A DNA stretch of 64,000 nucleotides from Climacteris rufus (GCA_013398175.1 VZRZ01007867.1:124001-188000), one strand, 5' to 3'; shown: positions 14,154 to 27,545, numbered from the stretch's first letter. Notes: generated from the letters alone by a model not told the origin. Numbers and translations are program-made.

Positions 14154-17100
14154 CCCAACAGCACAAACCTGCAAACCAGCAGGATAGAAAACCAAAAGTC
14201 AAACGGATTGACGTGTCACGTATTTTTACACATCCCCACAGTGCTGAGGAGGGATGTGCCACTCAGCCCAGGAGTGGGAGCTGCTGGAAGCACTGGAAAG
14301 GCAGGAGGGCCTTGGGCTGCACATTCCAGGTGCCACATCTGCAGGAAGCACATGGGTACAGGAGCTGTGCTGCTCCTCCAGGCTCTGCCTCCCTTGTGGT
14401 GCTGCAGCTCTAACTGGCTGAGATTACACTCTCCAGCATGGAGAGGAGGTTGTATTACTCTTGATTTTACACCAAGTACTACATGTGTCCAATCTGAGAG
14501 AGACCAATAGCGTTTTTTAATATTCCCCCCCACTTTTTTTTTTTGGTAACAGAAAATTGAAATTTATGATGAAACTATCTTCCCTTTTTTTTTAATCACT
14601 GGTCTTTGGCAATCTTAAACTCTGAGGTCTGAAAAATTCATTACCCCTAACTTCCATCAAGGGTGTTCCTGAAACCAAAATTACTTAATCAACTCAATTT
14701 AGCTTCTTGTGTAGACCTAATTCAGAAAAACTTTATCTTCTTGAATTGTTATTGCAATTAATTTCCCCCCCTTTCTTTTTCTGCAGCAGACGACATTTCA
14801 GTAATTAGATATTCTATAAAAATGAGTTATTCATTCAGAATAGCTTCACTTTTATATTTGATTAATCATATTACCACTGAGGTCTGGGTTTTGTCTCCAA
14901 GGAAAGTTTAATGACCTCATTTTAATCCTTCTTTTAACCACTAGGCAGGTATCAATGAAAAGAAATAAAATTATCTTCTTTTTTTCTTTTTCTCTGCTTT
15001 ATTTTGCAATCTCAAGATTACATTTGATGCCATTTCTGTGTGACTGACCCATTTACAAGGAAGAATCCAGCTGATTCCAATTAGGTTCAGGACAGAATCA
15101 GGCTAAACAGAGCCTTGAACTGTGCCTTAGCAACTAATGCTCAGTGTAATGGAGAGGAACCAGAACTGCTTTACCACGTGGCAGCCAGTTTAAAGCTCTG
15201 TACATGATTAATTTGGTGATAATTTGAAAATGAATGTACTGAAAGGAAATAAACAAAACAAGAGGCACTGTAAATTTAGGTTTTGATTAATGGGGTCTAT
15301 TAGGAAAAGACTTCTATCAAGGAGGTGACTTCTTTTTTAAATCAATGCATATATACCCACACAATGTAATGGAATAATTCATATAAACCACAATTTATCT
15401 GGGAGTAGAGACTTGGATATGATTGATGACTGTTTGCCTCGCATCAGCATCTATCTGTGCTTTGGATCCAGCTATATGCACATCTATATTTGGTATTTAT
15501 ACATATATATTTCTGTATCTCTATCTGTTTTGCAGACTACACTAAGCAGTCTCAAAGGTATTTCATCCTTCCTGTCGTATGTTACACTGGTGTAAAGGCT
15601 TAACAGACATCACAGAAGAGGCTGACACTTCTTTCATTAAGACATGAGGAATTATTGTTTTCTCATAAAGTGAGAAATATCTTTCATTGTAGATGAAAGA
15701 GGTGATAAAATAAAGAAAGGAAGTTGAGCATCCACAAGAGAGTGCGACGCTGGGCATCACCCTCCATCTCTAACAGGAAGAAACTGTGTGGGCATCACAC
15801 TTCCTAAGCTGCACTGGACAGGTTTTGCATTGAGGTAGGGATCCACCTCCAAAGGTCAGTTTGACTCCAGAGGCAGGGGAAGATGCAAATAATTTCTATC
15901 AGAACATACGTACTTTCCTAACTATGGTTAAACTCCATCTCCGCAGCTGCAAAGCCCCTGGAATTATTGCTGTGAGTCCTGCAAAAGGCTGAGGGAAGAG
16001 TGAATATTTTTTCTCCTTGTGCTTTCTTTGTTACTGCTACCTCTCAAGCTAACATCCTTAATCTAATTCATTGTTCATGGCAAAGGTTTTCACCAGGACA
16101 TGCAACAAGAGGCAGAAAGCCCATTTCAATTTATAAGCACTGGGCTCTTATTTAAGAAAACTCGACTGATTTGAAGTTTTTAAGACTTCACTGACTATAT
16201 ATTTAATGGAAATGCACACAGAATTAGGTGGATGTTCATGTACCCAAATGCTACTGGGCATATTCGATTCACTTGAATATAATAATTTATTTCAGTTAGA
16301 TGATGACAGCTCTATAACAACCAAGGCTTTGCTGGGTAGCTTGGCTGAGCCTCGTTTTGACTGGAAAATTGCAAGTGAACACAGTCATCTGGGAATTTCC
16401 ATGAAAGCATAATTGATTTTTAACAATAAAGCCTGTCTGCAGGACTGTACAGAACTCCTGGGTTTGTCTTCAGCTGTAAAACAACACAGTCCTGTAAGTT
16501 CCCTTAGCATTCGGTCTTTTCCCCTTGCCAGCTCTGACCTGTGCAATCTACTTGATTTCTGCCTCTTGTGACAACTGCCTCTAAATTATGCCACAGGCAT
16601 TGTTTTGATGATTTAAAAATACTGTAGGATCCGGGCTAATCTACATTCAAATGCCTCTGCAGACTCTCTGAACAGCACAGGTGTAGTGACAGGGACAATG
16701 AGATCTGAGTGGACAGCTACGTAAGCAGCTCTGGTCTGTACACCAGCAAATCACGTACACAGTGCTCAAGATTTAAGCTCGTGATATTTTCCAGGGTCTA
16801 GGAACAGGGAGGAGGCAGATGGACATGTGCCAAGGTCCTGGGAGATAGCAAGTTACCCACTTTCACCAGTTTTTCCTGGATCAGCCAGCTAAGATCTCCT
16901 TTTAGGAAGCCTTTGTAGACATCCTGGTCCAATTTTCTGTCTGCAGGAAATACCACTGACATCCCACTCCTGCTGGGTTCTCCCTTCACAGTGTAAGATT
17001 AATTTGTAAAACATGAGCATGCATGTAAAAGGGATTTCTCATAACACTCACATGTTCCAAAGGCTTCCGGGTACATCTGCCTATAAATGTGTTTAGGAAA

Positions 17101-18710
17101 CCCCAAGGCAGCCTGACGTGGATTCCGAGTTTGGTTTCCTACACCCATTAAATATCATTTCTCCAAAGCAGACCTATTTACATCTTTGCATCCCAGTCAC
17201 TTGGAAGCCACAATCTTTCAGCCTGAAGGAAAAGCTGGGAGCTTTCCCTGCTACTTTGCTATTTTGGAACTCACTGTTAAAAAGGGAGCTCAGCAGGATT
17301 TGACTCGGGGTGCTGGAGCCCAGGAGAAGCATTCACCCCACTTGCAAAAAAGTCACATTTTTACAGTTCACATCAGCTATTTCAGCAGCTCTGGGCAGTG
17401 CTGCTCTTGCATAGGTTGATGCACAGCTACATTTTCTCCTCAAACAAACAACAAACGTGAGAACAAATGCACACAGAACAGGGAATACAATTCTGGGTTA
17501 TGCTTGCTTGCTTTGTTTCCACAATTTTGGCAAGTTCACAGAGCAGGAGGCTACGTGAGTGCTACACCATGGCTGTGAAAAAGGAAATATTAGTGCCCTT
17601 GTTCAGGGCACTGAAACTGGATTACTATACCCAAATTGGGTCAAAAGAAAGAAAACTGAACAGAGCATGAAGCACAGCAGGGTTAGCAAGATAACCAGGG
17701 AATGGGAAGCTGTAGAGTAAAAGGGGTTGCAAGATCTTGACTTGTTCTGCTTCACAGAATGATGTACACTAGTAAATTAGGGGGGATAGGGGAGACAAAA
17801 TGGGAAGGAAACATCAAAACAGGAGAAGGAAGAACTATTTCTAGTAAAGGACAATGCCAGCATGGCAGCAATACTCGAGAGCATCTTCACTCTTAAATTC
17901 CAAAGCACTTCCCAGAGTGGGCTCATTACCATCTCCCACAGCACTCGGAGGAACCAGCACACCTGCACAGACAAAGGTCAGACATTTTTGGCAGTGTGGT
18001 GTCAAAACCAAAAAAAGCCCTTTTAGCTTGGGTCTCTCTCTGCTTTCCTTTGTCGAGGAAGCGCCGAGCTCTTCACTGCAGATTCCAGCGCTGCCTGATG
18101 CAGCCCAGCACGAGCCAGGTTACCAACTCTGCCTCACTGCAGCAGCCAGGGCTGAGTCTGGGCTGACAATATTAATTAAATAGGCCAGTTAAAAACTGGC
18201 AAGAACTGCTTTTCCCAATGCACTTGCAACAAGGACTTGCTCCTTCACTCATCAGCCAAATCCACACTGTAACCAGATTAAACCTTACCCAGCAGCACAT
18301 CCCTCCTGTTCCAATACAGCCTCTCCAAACACAGCTTACTCCACACCAGCACCTCTGCTTCGAGTTCAGCCAGAATTTGGCCAGGTGGCTTTTCCCAGGT
18401 CAGCAAGAGCCACCACTGAGCTGGAAGCACCCACCCATGGCCAATAGTCCAGTCCTAAACCTTTGGAGCTGTTCCTACCAGTGTCAGTGTCAGGATTAGC
18501 CAGTGAGGCAGGGAAGGGGATGCGGCCCTAAAGCTGCCTCTTTAAAACAGACTCCACTGGATTCAGCTTTGGAGGAGGAGATTCTTAAAGCAGTGCCAAA
18601 GGCCAAATTTTAAAGTAGCTTTAAATAAGACCTCCTAAGGCTCAGGAGCTTAAAGAACTTGAATAGCCCAGTTTCTTTTTTTTCCCTTTCTTTCTGTAAC
18701 TACCCCCTGC

Positions 18711-18732
18711 CTTTTTTTTTTTTTTTTTTTCC
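18711..18732. repeat. Poly-T homopolymer run
   Basis: An uninterrupted run of about 21 T residues within the 18.8-kb intron. A mononucleotide microsatellite with no recognisable element attached. Confidence 0.9.
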
Positions 18733-21700
18733 AGAGGTTGATTGCCAGGCAGGTTTTCCCAAGAATCCACAAGCTCAAGTAATCATGAGCACTTTAGCCC
18801 TGTGAAATAATATTTCCCTTACATGGGCTACTATAAAAACAAGTTCTGCACAGTAGGCAAATCTAAAATAACTTTTAATTAACATTTCAGACACAGAAGT
18901 CTGATCATGCAAATTCATCTGCGTCTCCTCTCTCCGCCTGATTGTTCCTGATTGAATACGATAAAAATAGACTTTGTATGAGTCAAGTGTAGGCATGGAT
19001 TTCTTTCACTTCTCCTCCCCTCTGATTATGCATTTTCTTAGATAAAGTGGAAATCCTTGGATGGCTATTAAGAGTATGATGGGTCAGACTGGAAAGGGCA
19101 TCCTGCCTGAGAGGAGTTAAAGATTTCACTGGAATTAAAGGTGTTCCTTCTGTGAGCAAAGAAGATGCTTCAACCTTAATAAAATCTCACCTGAGACTCT
19201 CCAGCATTGTTCTGTTTCAGATGAGTTTTAATCTCTGAAATACCAACACTAATTTCATTGCATCTCCTATATCTGAGGTGAGGATCTGGCCAGAGGCTAC
19301 GGATCTATATTAATACAGAAAAACCACAGCTCAATTGCACACAGGAGATAAATATTTGAAGGTAGGCTGAGGAATTTCCCCATAATTAAGGCATGTCAGA
19401 GGACATGACCCTGTTATAAGGAACAAAGACTCTGGATAAGGGAGGGCACACTGATACCTTTATCTTGTAACAGTAACAGGCAGTTTTCCCATAAAACTTC
19501 CTACAAAACCTTTGTAACACAGTCCAGTTAAAATGCCAGTATTTTACGCCAGCTCATGGCTTGGCAGATGCCAAACTCACCAAAAATTTCACAGAAATGA
19601 ATGAGCACAGCTAAAAACTCTCAAAGAGCCACAGAAAACTTGGGCATGGGGGATTAAAATACCTTTTTCTGTAGCATCTGACCCAGAGCCTGTGGGCATG
19701 GGCTGGTTGGGCATGTTGCATGGTCAGTGGTACCTCTGTTCTTTGGGAGAGGGAAGAGCTGCCTCCCTCCATTTATTTTTGCAAGCAACAATGTCACATG
19801 AAGAACACAACACTATGAGCAGGCTGAAGTCCCCTAGCTAGCCAGAAGAGCATTCCCTGGGTCACAGTCCTGCATTAAATCATTAAAATTGCCCCAAACA
19901 GCTGCCTGTGATGTTCACGCCATTTCAGGGGGATGCTCCACTCTTGTGGTGTCTCTAAGGAGACAATTCCCCACTGCTGGGTGCTCTCTGATGCTTCTCA
20001 GCACAGGCACAGGTAGCACTGCAGATGAAGAAAACATTCACCATCACAAAAAAGAGCTGTGAAGGACTAGGGGAAGCACCTTGTCCTCACTGTGCCCCAG
20101 TGCCTTGGCAGCTCGATGCAGATAGTCCTGATTGTGACTGTCAGGACTGCTGATGGAGACTGGACTTGGAGTTAACAGCAGACTCAAATTCCAAATTGTT
20201 TCATTCAGAGTCTCTGATTTCCTCTCTCCCATATAATTTCAGAACCCTTTGTTTGAGAAGGAGGGGCTGCTTCTTCCCCTGCCTTTTCAGGTGATGGACC
20301 AAAGGGTTTGGAACCCACAGAGATCAATTTTCATGGAAGCACCCATGCATTTCAGAGTTTTACTGAAATATCTTCATTTTGTACCTTTAGGGGTCTTCTG
20401 TGTAATTTATTGCTCTTTTATTACTTCTCATCTAGCAGTATATTTTGATGACAGCTCATCTGGTATTTTGGATGTCTGTTCACCAACACACCTCCACGGG
20501 TCACCTGCTCTGGTGGATGTGTCATTTTGGCATTCCTGTGCCTGTGTCTGAACTGCCACAAGGCCCACACACAGCAGCCTCTTCCCCCCTGCACCGAGTG
20601 CTCGACTACAGACGTGCCCTGACTCTCGACCATCGCAGTGGCTGTTTTGTTCTCTCCCATCCCGTTGTTAAATTTTACACAGCAACATTAATTCCTGCTG
20701 CTGAATACATGAGCTGTGACACCAGCATGGTGCAGTGTCCTCCTGAGCTACATTCCTATCCAGAAACGATTAAGTCTAAAACCACCCTGGCTGAATGACA
20801 GGTAATTTAGGAGCGCTATAGGGTGGGCCTTTGTATCTGTCTGGGATGAATACAGTTCCTGAGTTCCTCTCATCTGGCAGCTTGCCAAGAGCTAGCCACA
20901 ATTTCAGTTATTCAGCCTATTTTGTTTTTACAACAGCATCTCAATACAACTATTTAAAATAAAAATATACAATATCTCTCCAAACAGTCCGCAGACTTAA
21001 AAGAGACCATGGGCTTTCTTACTCTCTGAGGAGCTGTAGATTTCCTGGAAAGTGATTTTTGCTATTTTTTTAGTGGCGTTAAAATGCAGATCAGACTATT
21101 TGAGGACAGCAAGGAGATTCAGCTCAAGCTTAAAGAAACTCATCAGCCTGATGCTGTTCTCTCTGCCAGTAAGGGAAAAAACATATTATACTTTCATACT
21201 CCCATGAAATTCATCCTGGCTATACCCAGGAGTATATAAAAGATATTTGTTTCCATAGAATCAGAAAGTATTATTGTAAAACACCCTTGGTTTTCAAATC
21301 TTTATAGAGAAGTCCCATGTGCCACTGTGTAAAGCCCTTTGGCCCTTACAAAACTCTTTCTTTGGTGATTGAAATTAGAGAAATAATGGTACACATCAAC
21401 TCTGCTTAGAGGAAGAGTAGCATTTTCTAATCCATTTAACACAATTCTATGGGTAATTCTCTTGATGGCTTTTATTCCTTCTAGGTTTAACACACGCCGA
21501 GACATTAAATACGCAGAACTCACCTGAAAGCAAATTTCCATTATCCCACCTTCCATCAGCTTTGAAAAGTGTTTTGGAAAGCCATTAAAATGTACCACAT
21601 CTGGAAGGATGCTGCCCTGCAGAAGGCACCAATGTGCTCATGCAACTAACCCTGACACAGCTCATCCTGCTCCCCAAAACCACACCTCCCAAATTTCCTC

Positions 21701-23410
21701 TGGAGACAGGGACCCGGCAACCTGGGTCATGCGAACAACCTGTGCTGAAGTGACGTGGCCACTAGATGTCATTCCTTTTTCACTCAAATTGAGGGCAAAG
21801 AAGTATTTACCTGGCAGAATAAAGTCCCTCATGCACCCAAGGAGCCGACATCCGTCCTGCTGTGGTGCAAGGTCCCCACTGCCCCACAGACACAAACCTC
21901 TTTCCAGAGTGAACAGTCTTGTCCTGGCAGGAGAAAGGACCACACGGCCCAAGACCTGGCTTGAATGGCATCATACTGAAGGAGATATTTAATCACAGTT
22001 TTACAACACAAAGCTTGGAGTATCCACGATGGATACGAGGCACCCGTGTGCTGTTACACCCACCTTGTCCTCACTGGAGCGGCAGCACCTCCTGGCATTG
22101 ATGCCCAGACCTCAAAACGTATTGGGTGCCCATTTTGCTGTGACTCAGGAGGAATTTAGTGCCCTTCCTCTCCTTAGAATCTAGGTCCAAGTGACTTCAT
22201 CAGAAAATGCTGGTGCTATTTGGGGCTAAGCACATCACAGCCCCAAGCCCAGCTCCCAGTGGAGATGGGAGGGCAGGACCCAGACTCCATAACTTAGATG
22301 GATCCAGTCTGGGTCCACAGGAGCATAAACTGGGCTCTGCACGACTTCCTTGAGTTCTGCTACACATCTGCAGTTTGTAAGAGTGCAACTGAGGGGAAAG
22401 TTTGGTACTACGTTAATAAATATTTAGAGACCCTTTTGGATGGAATGAAAATTCAGAATAATATAAATAATAAAAAACATTCCTCCAAGGATATTCAGTG
22501 ACTTGAGCACAAAGCAGTTAATATTTTCTGTATTTGTAAAGATTTGATGTCCATTTAAGATACATCACTTACTGCTCCTTGTTGACCCTCATATGAATAC
22601 AGACAGGGGACACACAAGGATTTCTCATTTATTATCATATAAACCTCTGCACTGCTCTGTGGTTTCTAAACTTACTATGCACACTTCAGATGTTCTACAT
22701 CTATGGATTACGAAGGCTGGAATGAACCAGATCACACCATTTCACCTTCCAATTCCTCATTTTTACCTTAGCCAGCTCAAAAAATTTGTCATGCACAATC
22801 TCTGTTTCTTTCCCCTTGCCCTCCTGTAGTACTTTGGAACACATGAGAACAGAAAGAGAGAGAAAGACTGTGCTCATATAACACAAGAAAAATCTTTAAC
22901 TGATTAAAACCAGATGTACTGAAGAATGTCTACATGTTTCCTGCCAGCACACACAAATACATCTGTTAGAGCTATCAGTGAAATACAAATTTTACCAGCT
23001 ACCTGTTACCATTTACAGTACTTACTGCCTCCTGGAAATCATATCTGAGCTATAGACCCCAAATATCTCTCACTGCTCAGGATTTCACTCCTAAGTATTA
23101 ATAACTCTGATATGTCTGCAGACAATTGCTGTGAAACAACTGCATCCTCTTTGGTGCAATCAGACATGGGCTGTTCGCCATATTATGTCAGCTCCTTTAG
23201 TACCTTGGCCAAATCAGTCACCACAGAGTTTTGCTGGTTCATGAACCAGTCTTTTTTCCTGTTTCCCCCCTCCCTGAAAGTCTTTGTTCCAGAATTATCC
23301 ATCAAAGCTCTTCCTATCTGCCCAACCAGCTCAGAGAGACAGTGGATATCAACATCCATGAATTACAAACACGGTGTCCATGCATCACCCTGCTGAGTGT
23401 TGATACTCAC

Positions 23411-23548
23411 AGTGCTGGTAGTGAATTCAGGGGGGTTGTCATTCACATCTGTCACTGTAATGATCGCTGTGGCCGTGTTTGAGAGACCATAGTTCAGATT
23501 TCCTTCCATATCTGTTGCTTGAACAATGACTATGTACTGCTGAACTTT
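23411..23548 (-). CDS. CDH4: CDH4 internal exon, end of EC2 and EC2-EC3 linker (likely exon 8)
   Basis: 138 bp, exactly 46 codons, phase 0 at both ends, so it joins the 173-bp exon as LDRE|KVQQY. The translation starts KVQQYIVIVQATDMEGN, the last strands of EC2. It continues through LSNTATAIITVTDVNDN and ends PPEFTTST. DVNDNPPEF is the canonical DxNDN linker that binds calcium between successive EC repeats and rigidifies the ectodomain. GNLNYGL supports CDH4 over CDH2, which has GNPTYGL in the sequences I know. The acceptor is a run of 15 T followed by CCAG|AAAG and the donor is ACT|GTGAGT. Because both ends are phase 0, skipping this exon alone would keep the reading frame but delete a calcium linker. 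No frameshift or stop is present. Confidence 0.97.
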
Positions 23549-23567
23549 CTGGAAAAAAAAAAAAAAA
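23549..23567 (-). other. CDH4: Uninterrupted T15 polypyrimidine tract and acceptor CCAG
   Basis: On the minus strand, 15 consecutive T residues (23567-23553) are followed directly by CCAG at the start of the EC2-linker exon. This is an unusually pure polypyrimidine tract. As a mononucleotide run it is expected to vary in length between individuals and in sequencing. Confidence 0.9.
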
Positions 23568-25462
23568 GAAGAGAAAAAGATGAGAAACAAAAATACATCC
23601 TGTAAAATGCCTTGGTTATTTTCCATATATAAGTGCAACCTTTAAGCAGACAAAAAAGTTAATTGGATTTAAAATGTTAGTAAAAAAGATAGATAAAATT
23701 TTCTGCAATGCTTCTGAAGATATTTTTGCATAGATTGGTGGACATCCCCTGTTTCATGGAAAAATAAAAGTCTCATGGGCAAAATTCCTTGGTTGAAACT
23801 AACATTTTATTAACTTTTAAGCATTTTCTGCTACATTAGCTTCTGTCTTCTGAAAACCAGTAAAAGTTTTGTGCATGTGTTTTCATTGAAAACATTGCTA
23901 AGAACATTATACCCCCAAAACTGACATCAACATTGCCTGGCAGCCCTGCAGCTTGTTCTGCTCACACAGTTTGATGCACACAAAGCATTAAAACGCTCTC
24001 CATGTTTCAATCCTTAACACAATCTTGGTAAATAAGGAGATAAATAAGTCCAGTATGGAAGAACAAAATAATTCAATGCAATATACAGAAGTACAGCAGA
24101 ACTAATCTAAATTCCTGAGCACCCCTTCCAACACAACTCTTAAAAAAACCTCACAGAGACAGCCATAAAAATCACACAGTGAAGTTCTACAGGATGCTGT
24201 AAGTCAGTGAAACTGGAAAATAAACCTGAATAAAATAGGAGAGGCCATCTGATCTTGCATGTGTACACATCTCCCTGGGATGTCTCTTTATTTAGGAATA
24301 TCTGCCTGCACTAAGAAAAGTCTCCTAATCTTTACAACAGGCCTCAACGATAAATTTTAATTTAGATCTGCAGAATTTACTCTTGATTATGTGTTGTTCT
24401 CACAGAGCACTTTACAGACAGAGAGGAAAGCAAAGCTCCTCTCCTGGAATATGGGCAAAAGGCTGCACTGGATGCAGGGAAGGATCCAGCCAAAATCAGT
24501 GTGACCTGGGGCAAAGCTCAACATGACAGCCTGATCCTTAAGGCTGCAGGTGGCACACTGGAGAGCCCAAAAGGTGTGTAAACCAAGTGCAGGCAGAATT
24601 TTATGCAGAAAAAGCTTTTTTGTGAAGTCAGGTGGAAGGATGCAAGGAAAGACTGACTACCCCCAGAACACAGCTCAGGTACCCAGGCCTGCTCCTTCCA
24701 GGTGCCAATGCTGCAAGCATGTGTAAAATGACAAATGTCCTCTGAAATTTCAAAGGGCAAGAACTAGGTCAATTAGGTCTCTCTGTTCCCATATAAATAT
24801 TCTTGAAGTGCTGTAATTGGCTCAATTCTTTAATTCTTCCGAGTTGCCAGAATAAGAGATCTGAATTTAAGCTTTATCTTGATTCCAGGGCTTTTAATTG
24901 ACCTGCTAAATTGACAAGACATCACACTCAGGGATCCATCAGCACCTTACAACTGGAATATATTATGGAAATGCACTTTCATTATCTTTTCCTATCTTGT
25001 ATAATAAAACATGAGGGAGAAACTATTGTTAGCCCTTGTTTTGTCTCGTGCAAGAAGGTGCTGTTCATTACTCCATTTGTAAAGCACTGCACAAGGCTGA
25101 AATGTCCTTATTAGTGAATGTAATTTCTATTTAATATTTAGCTTTTCCTTCCTTATTCTCTCTTACAGACAACTTGGGAGGCTTATGCAAGTATTCCCTA
25201 ACAGGCCAAATACTTCAGTTTAAATCATTGAAGGTTTAAATCATAGAAATGGGGAGGATACTTAAAAAAATAGCAGCAATTGGATTTCACATAAATGAGA
25301 AAAACACGTGTTTGTACTCACAGACCCCAGGTTTACAAGAGTTGTTTTATTTAACAAAGCACCATTCACTGAGCTTTCTAACACAGTGTTAATAACAAAG
25401 AAAAGAAAATTTAATTAAATGAATTAAAGAAGTTTAAAAGAAAGATATCAATCATACAACAC

Positions 25463-25510
25463 AAAAAAAAAAAAAAAAAAAAGAGAAGGNTTCCTCTATC
25501 AAAAAAAAAA

Positions 25511-25564
<54 letters not shown>
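25463..25564. repeat. Poly-A tract with an ambiguous base (N)
   Basis: An A20 run at 25463-25482 is followed by gagaagg, an N at 25490, ttcctctatc, and then about 64 bases that are A except for one TT (25501-25564). This could be the tail of a retroposed sequence or simply a homopolymer. The N marks uncertain assembly or polishing. Confidence 0.9.
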
Positions 25565-25566
<2 letters not shown>

Positions 25567-25786
25567 GCAGGGAATCCAAGGTCCAAGCCTGGTGAAAAAA
25601 CGTGAGAAAAGGATTTATAGCAGATCTCAAATGGATGGAGTGATCAGGTGGGATCATGATGGTGGCTGCTGTATCTCAGGATTCCAGAAGCAGCTCCACA
25701 ACTGAGCCCAGAACTATTTTGTTCGGAGGAAAAGTGGAATCTGACACGGAGAATGGTATGCAAAGCTTATGGAACTCAGACATATG

Positions 25787-25872
25787 AAATCATAGAAGCA
25801 TTTAGGTTGACAAAGACCTTTAAGATCACTGAGTGCAGCCATGAAGCCAACACTGCCAAGTCCACCAAACTG
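25787..25872 (-). mobile_element. CR1 LINE fragment, 3' end, antisense
   Basis: Starts aatcatagaagcatttaggt, followed by aaagacctttaagatcac and a cactgccaagtccacca block. This is the usual order in the reverse complement of a CR1 3' end. The limit at the high-coordinate end is uncertain because similarity fades after about 25870. Confidence 0.8.
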
Positions 25873-26773
25873 AAATAGTTTGAGATCTGATTTGCCAGAC
25901 CTTCAGGCACATGGTTGCCATCCACATCCAGTTCTATCCAAAAGGCTCCAGCACTGTGGGCATATAAGAGTGCTCCTTTCAAGTACCCAGTTTTAGTTTA
26001 TAACTAATTCAATCTCCAGTGAGATTGGCCCCAGCAGATAACAAATTACTGATTTTTTGTTTTTCTCTAGCTAATCTTTTTGGTTTTGTGCATTAAGCTG
26101 ATTTTATTGAACTATTCAATCAATTTCAATTTCAGCATGTCCTTCCAATTTGTCACATCATCTCCAGGGGCATCTCAGTTTGTTGTCCTAATAGTATTAT
26201 TATTGTTACGACTATTAAAAGAAAAGTAAAGGCAGCCTCATGCCCCCAAGCACAAGAGACATTTTCTCTATGGCATTTTGATCATACAGAATAATTCTCC
26301 TCTTTCTTTACAAAAACAACATTTTAAATAGCACAGGGCAGAAACTACAGCATAGAGGTAAACCAAAATGGTCCTAACATTTACTATAGGTTTGCTCTGA
26401 AGGTGATGCTGGGGAAATCGGGAAATGAGCCTGTGCCCCAATGGGGTCTAGACTAAAAACCCAGCCCCACTAAAGACTGTAAGAGGTCTTGTGGCAAGTA
26501 TTTCTAATCAATCTAAGAAATCTTCATGCTACAGCAAAGCAAATGTGCTACTTCTACTTCAGTCTAGGAAAACGCTCATCTTGATAAGTGCAGAGCTTTT
26601 AGTCTGACCTAAAAACTAAGAAGGGCTTTTGAAGGAAAAAATTATGAAGTGAGGAATAATTAAAGGAACTGTGGCAGATCTAATCTGTCTGCTCTGCTGT
26701 CAATCATCTGATTCAGCGCTCCAAAGAAATACATCAGCTAAATTCCAGAAGATGGGAATTAGTTGAAGAAATT

Positions 26774-27101
26774 TGTTAAGGTGGTTAATGTCACAGTATC
26801 GACACGAAAGGACGAGCCAGACACCTGTTTCCAGGATCAGAGAGAAGGAAGGAAGGGGGCCAAGACCCGCCTTCTTTATTTTTTATACACATTTGGAAAT
26901 CACTATTCATTGGAGGAAATCAGTTCTTCCTCCCTCAATCACAGTGGTCAAAGGAAATGTCCATCAAAGTTCTGTGTTCATGAGAAAGGAATGTGAGTGA
27001 TAAGATACAGTTACAATAACCTAGCTATGTTTACAGAAAAGACCGTGAGAACTAGCTACAAGAAAGTAAAAACATTCACAACTGCAGGAAGCAGGGCAAC
27101 A
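26774..27101 (-). mobile_element. Solo LTR of an endogenous retrovirus-like element, copy 1
   Basis: About 330 bp with tentative TGTT...AACA ends on the plus strand. On the minus strand it has a TATAAAA box (26887-26881) followed immediately by an AATAAA polyadenylation signal (26880-26875), an arrangement seen in retroviral LTRs, so the element reads on the minus strand. It is clearly related to the segment at 45.37-45.70 kb. Shared blocks include cattggag, cagtggt, gaaaggaatgt and ctagctatgtttaca in the same order. No gag, pol or env coding sequence is seen beside it. The ends and the family are provisional. Confidence 0.65.
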
Positions 27102-27304
27102 GGTTAATGGCAAACTGGTCAAGGGCTTGGTGAAAAAGGCTGGTGAAAAAGGTAGCAGTGCCTTGAACAGAAGTAATGGCAGCTTGGAAGAAGGGCAACC
27201 TGGCAATTAGATAACAGAAAGAAGATGTGACTTAACAGCACGAAATACAGGATAATGCAGCAAGGGATGAATAAAGGGAACTTTCCTGGAAGTTGGTCCA
27301 TTGG

Positions 27305-27545
27305 ACACGGGGAAGGAGGGCTGTCCCCAGGTCCCAGCAGCTCCCTGCTGCCCAGCGAGGCACAAACACCGCGGGCAAACACTCGGTGCGGTCACGAGCA
27401 CCGCACACAGGGCAGCCCCGACTCCTTGTGCCAGGCACCCGGGGCTCCTGGGGATGCTGAGCACCATCCAGGCCCCTGCCCTCGCTGCTCAGCCACCCAC
27501 AGCCAGCCAGGTCCTGGCACTGAAGAGCCCATCACCGCAGAAGAG
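27305..27545. other. GC-rich, CpG-enriched segment between an LTR and a CR1
   Basis: About 240 bp of GC-rich sequence with roughly a dozen CpGs, beginning about 200 bp past the 26.8-kb LTR and ending at the 27.5-kb CR1. Overlapping open frames on both strands here are the usual effect of stop-poor GC-rich sequence and show no domain. It may be internal sequence of an old repeat or a small regulatory CpG patch. Confidence 0.55.

Larger units (their letters stand above)
4565..23410 (-). other. CDH4: CDH4 intron between the EC2-linker exon and the EC3 exon, 18.8 kb
   Basis: Bounded by the donor GTGAGTATC at its 23410 end and the acceptor TTTGCAG at its 4565 end. I recognise one CR1 fragment (12.45-12.54 kb), an AT-rich palindromic block (14.07-14.15 kb), short A runs near 10.03 and 10.93 kb and a T run near 18.71-18.73 kb. 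A 12-bp direct duplication sits at about 6349-6372. Nothing in the remaining sequence reads as an exon, a structural RNA or an intact transposon. Open frames of up to 159 codons (9221-9700, plus) lack any recognisable domain. Confidence 0.9.
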
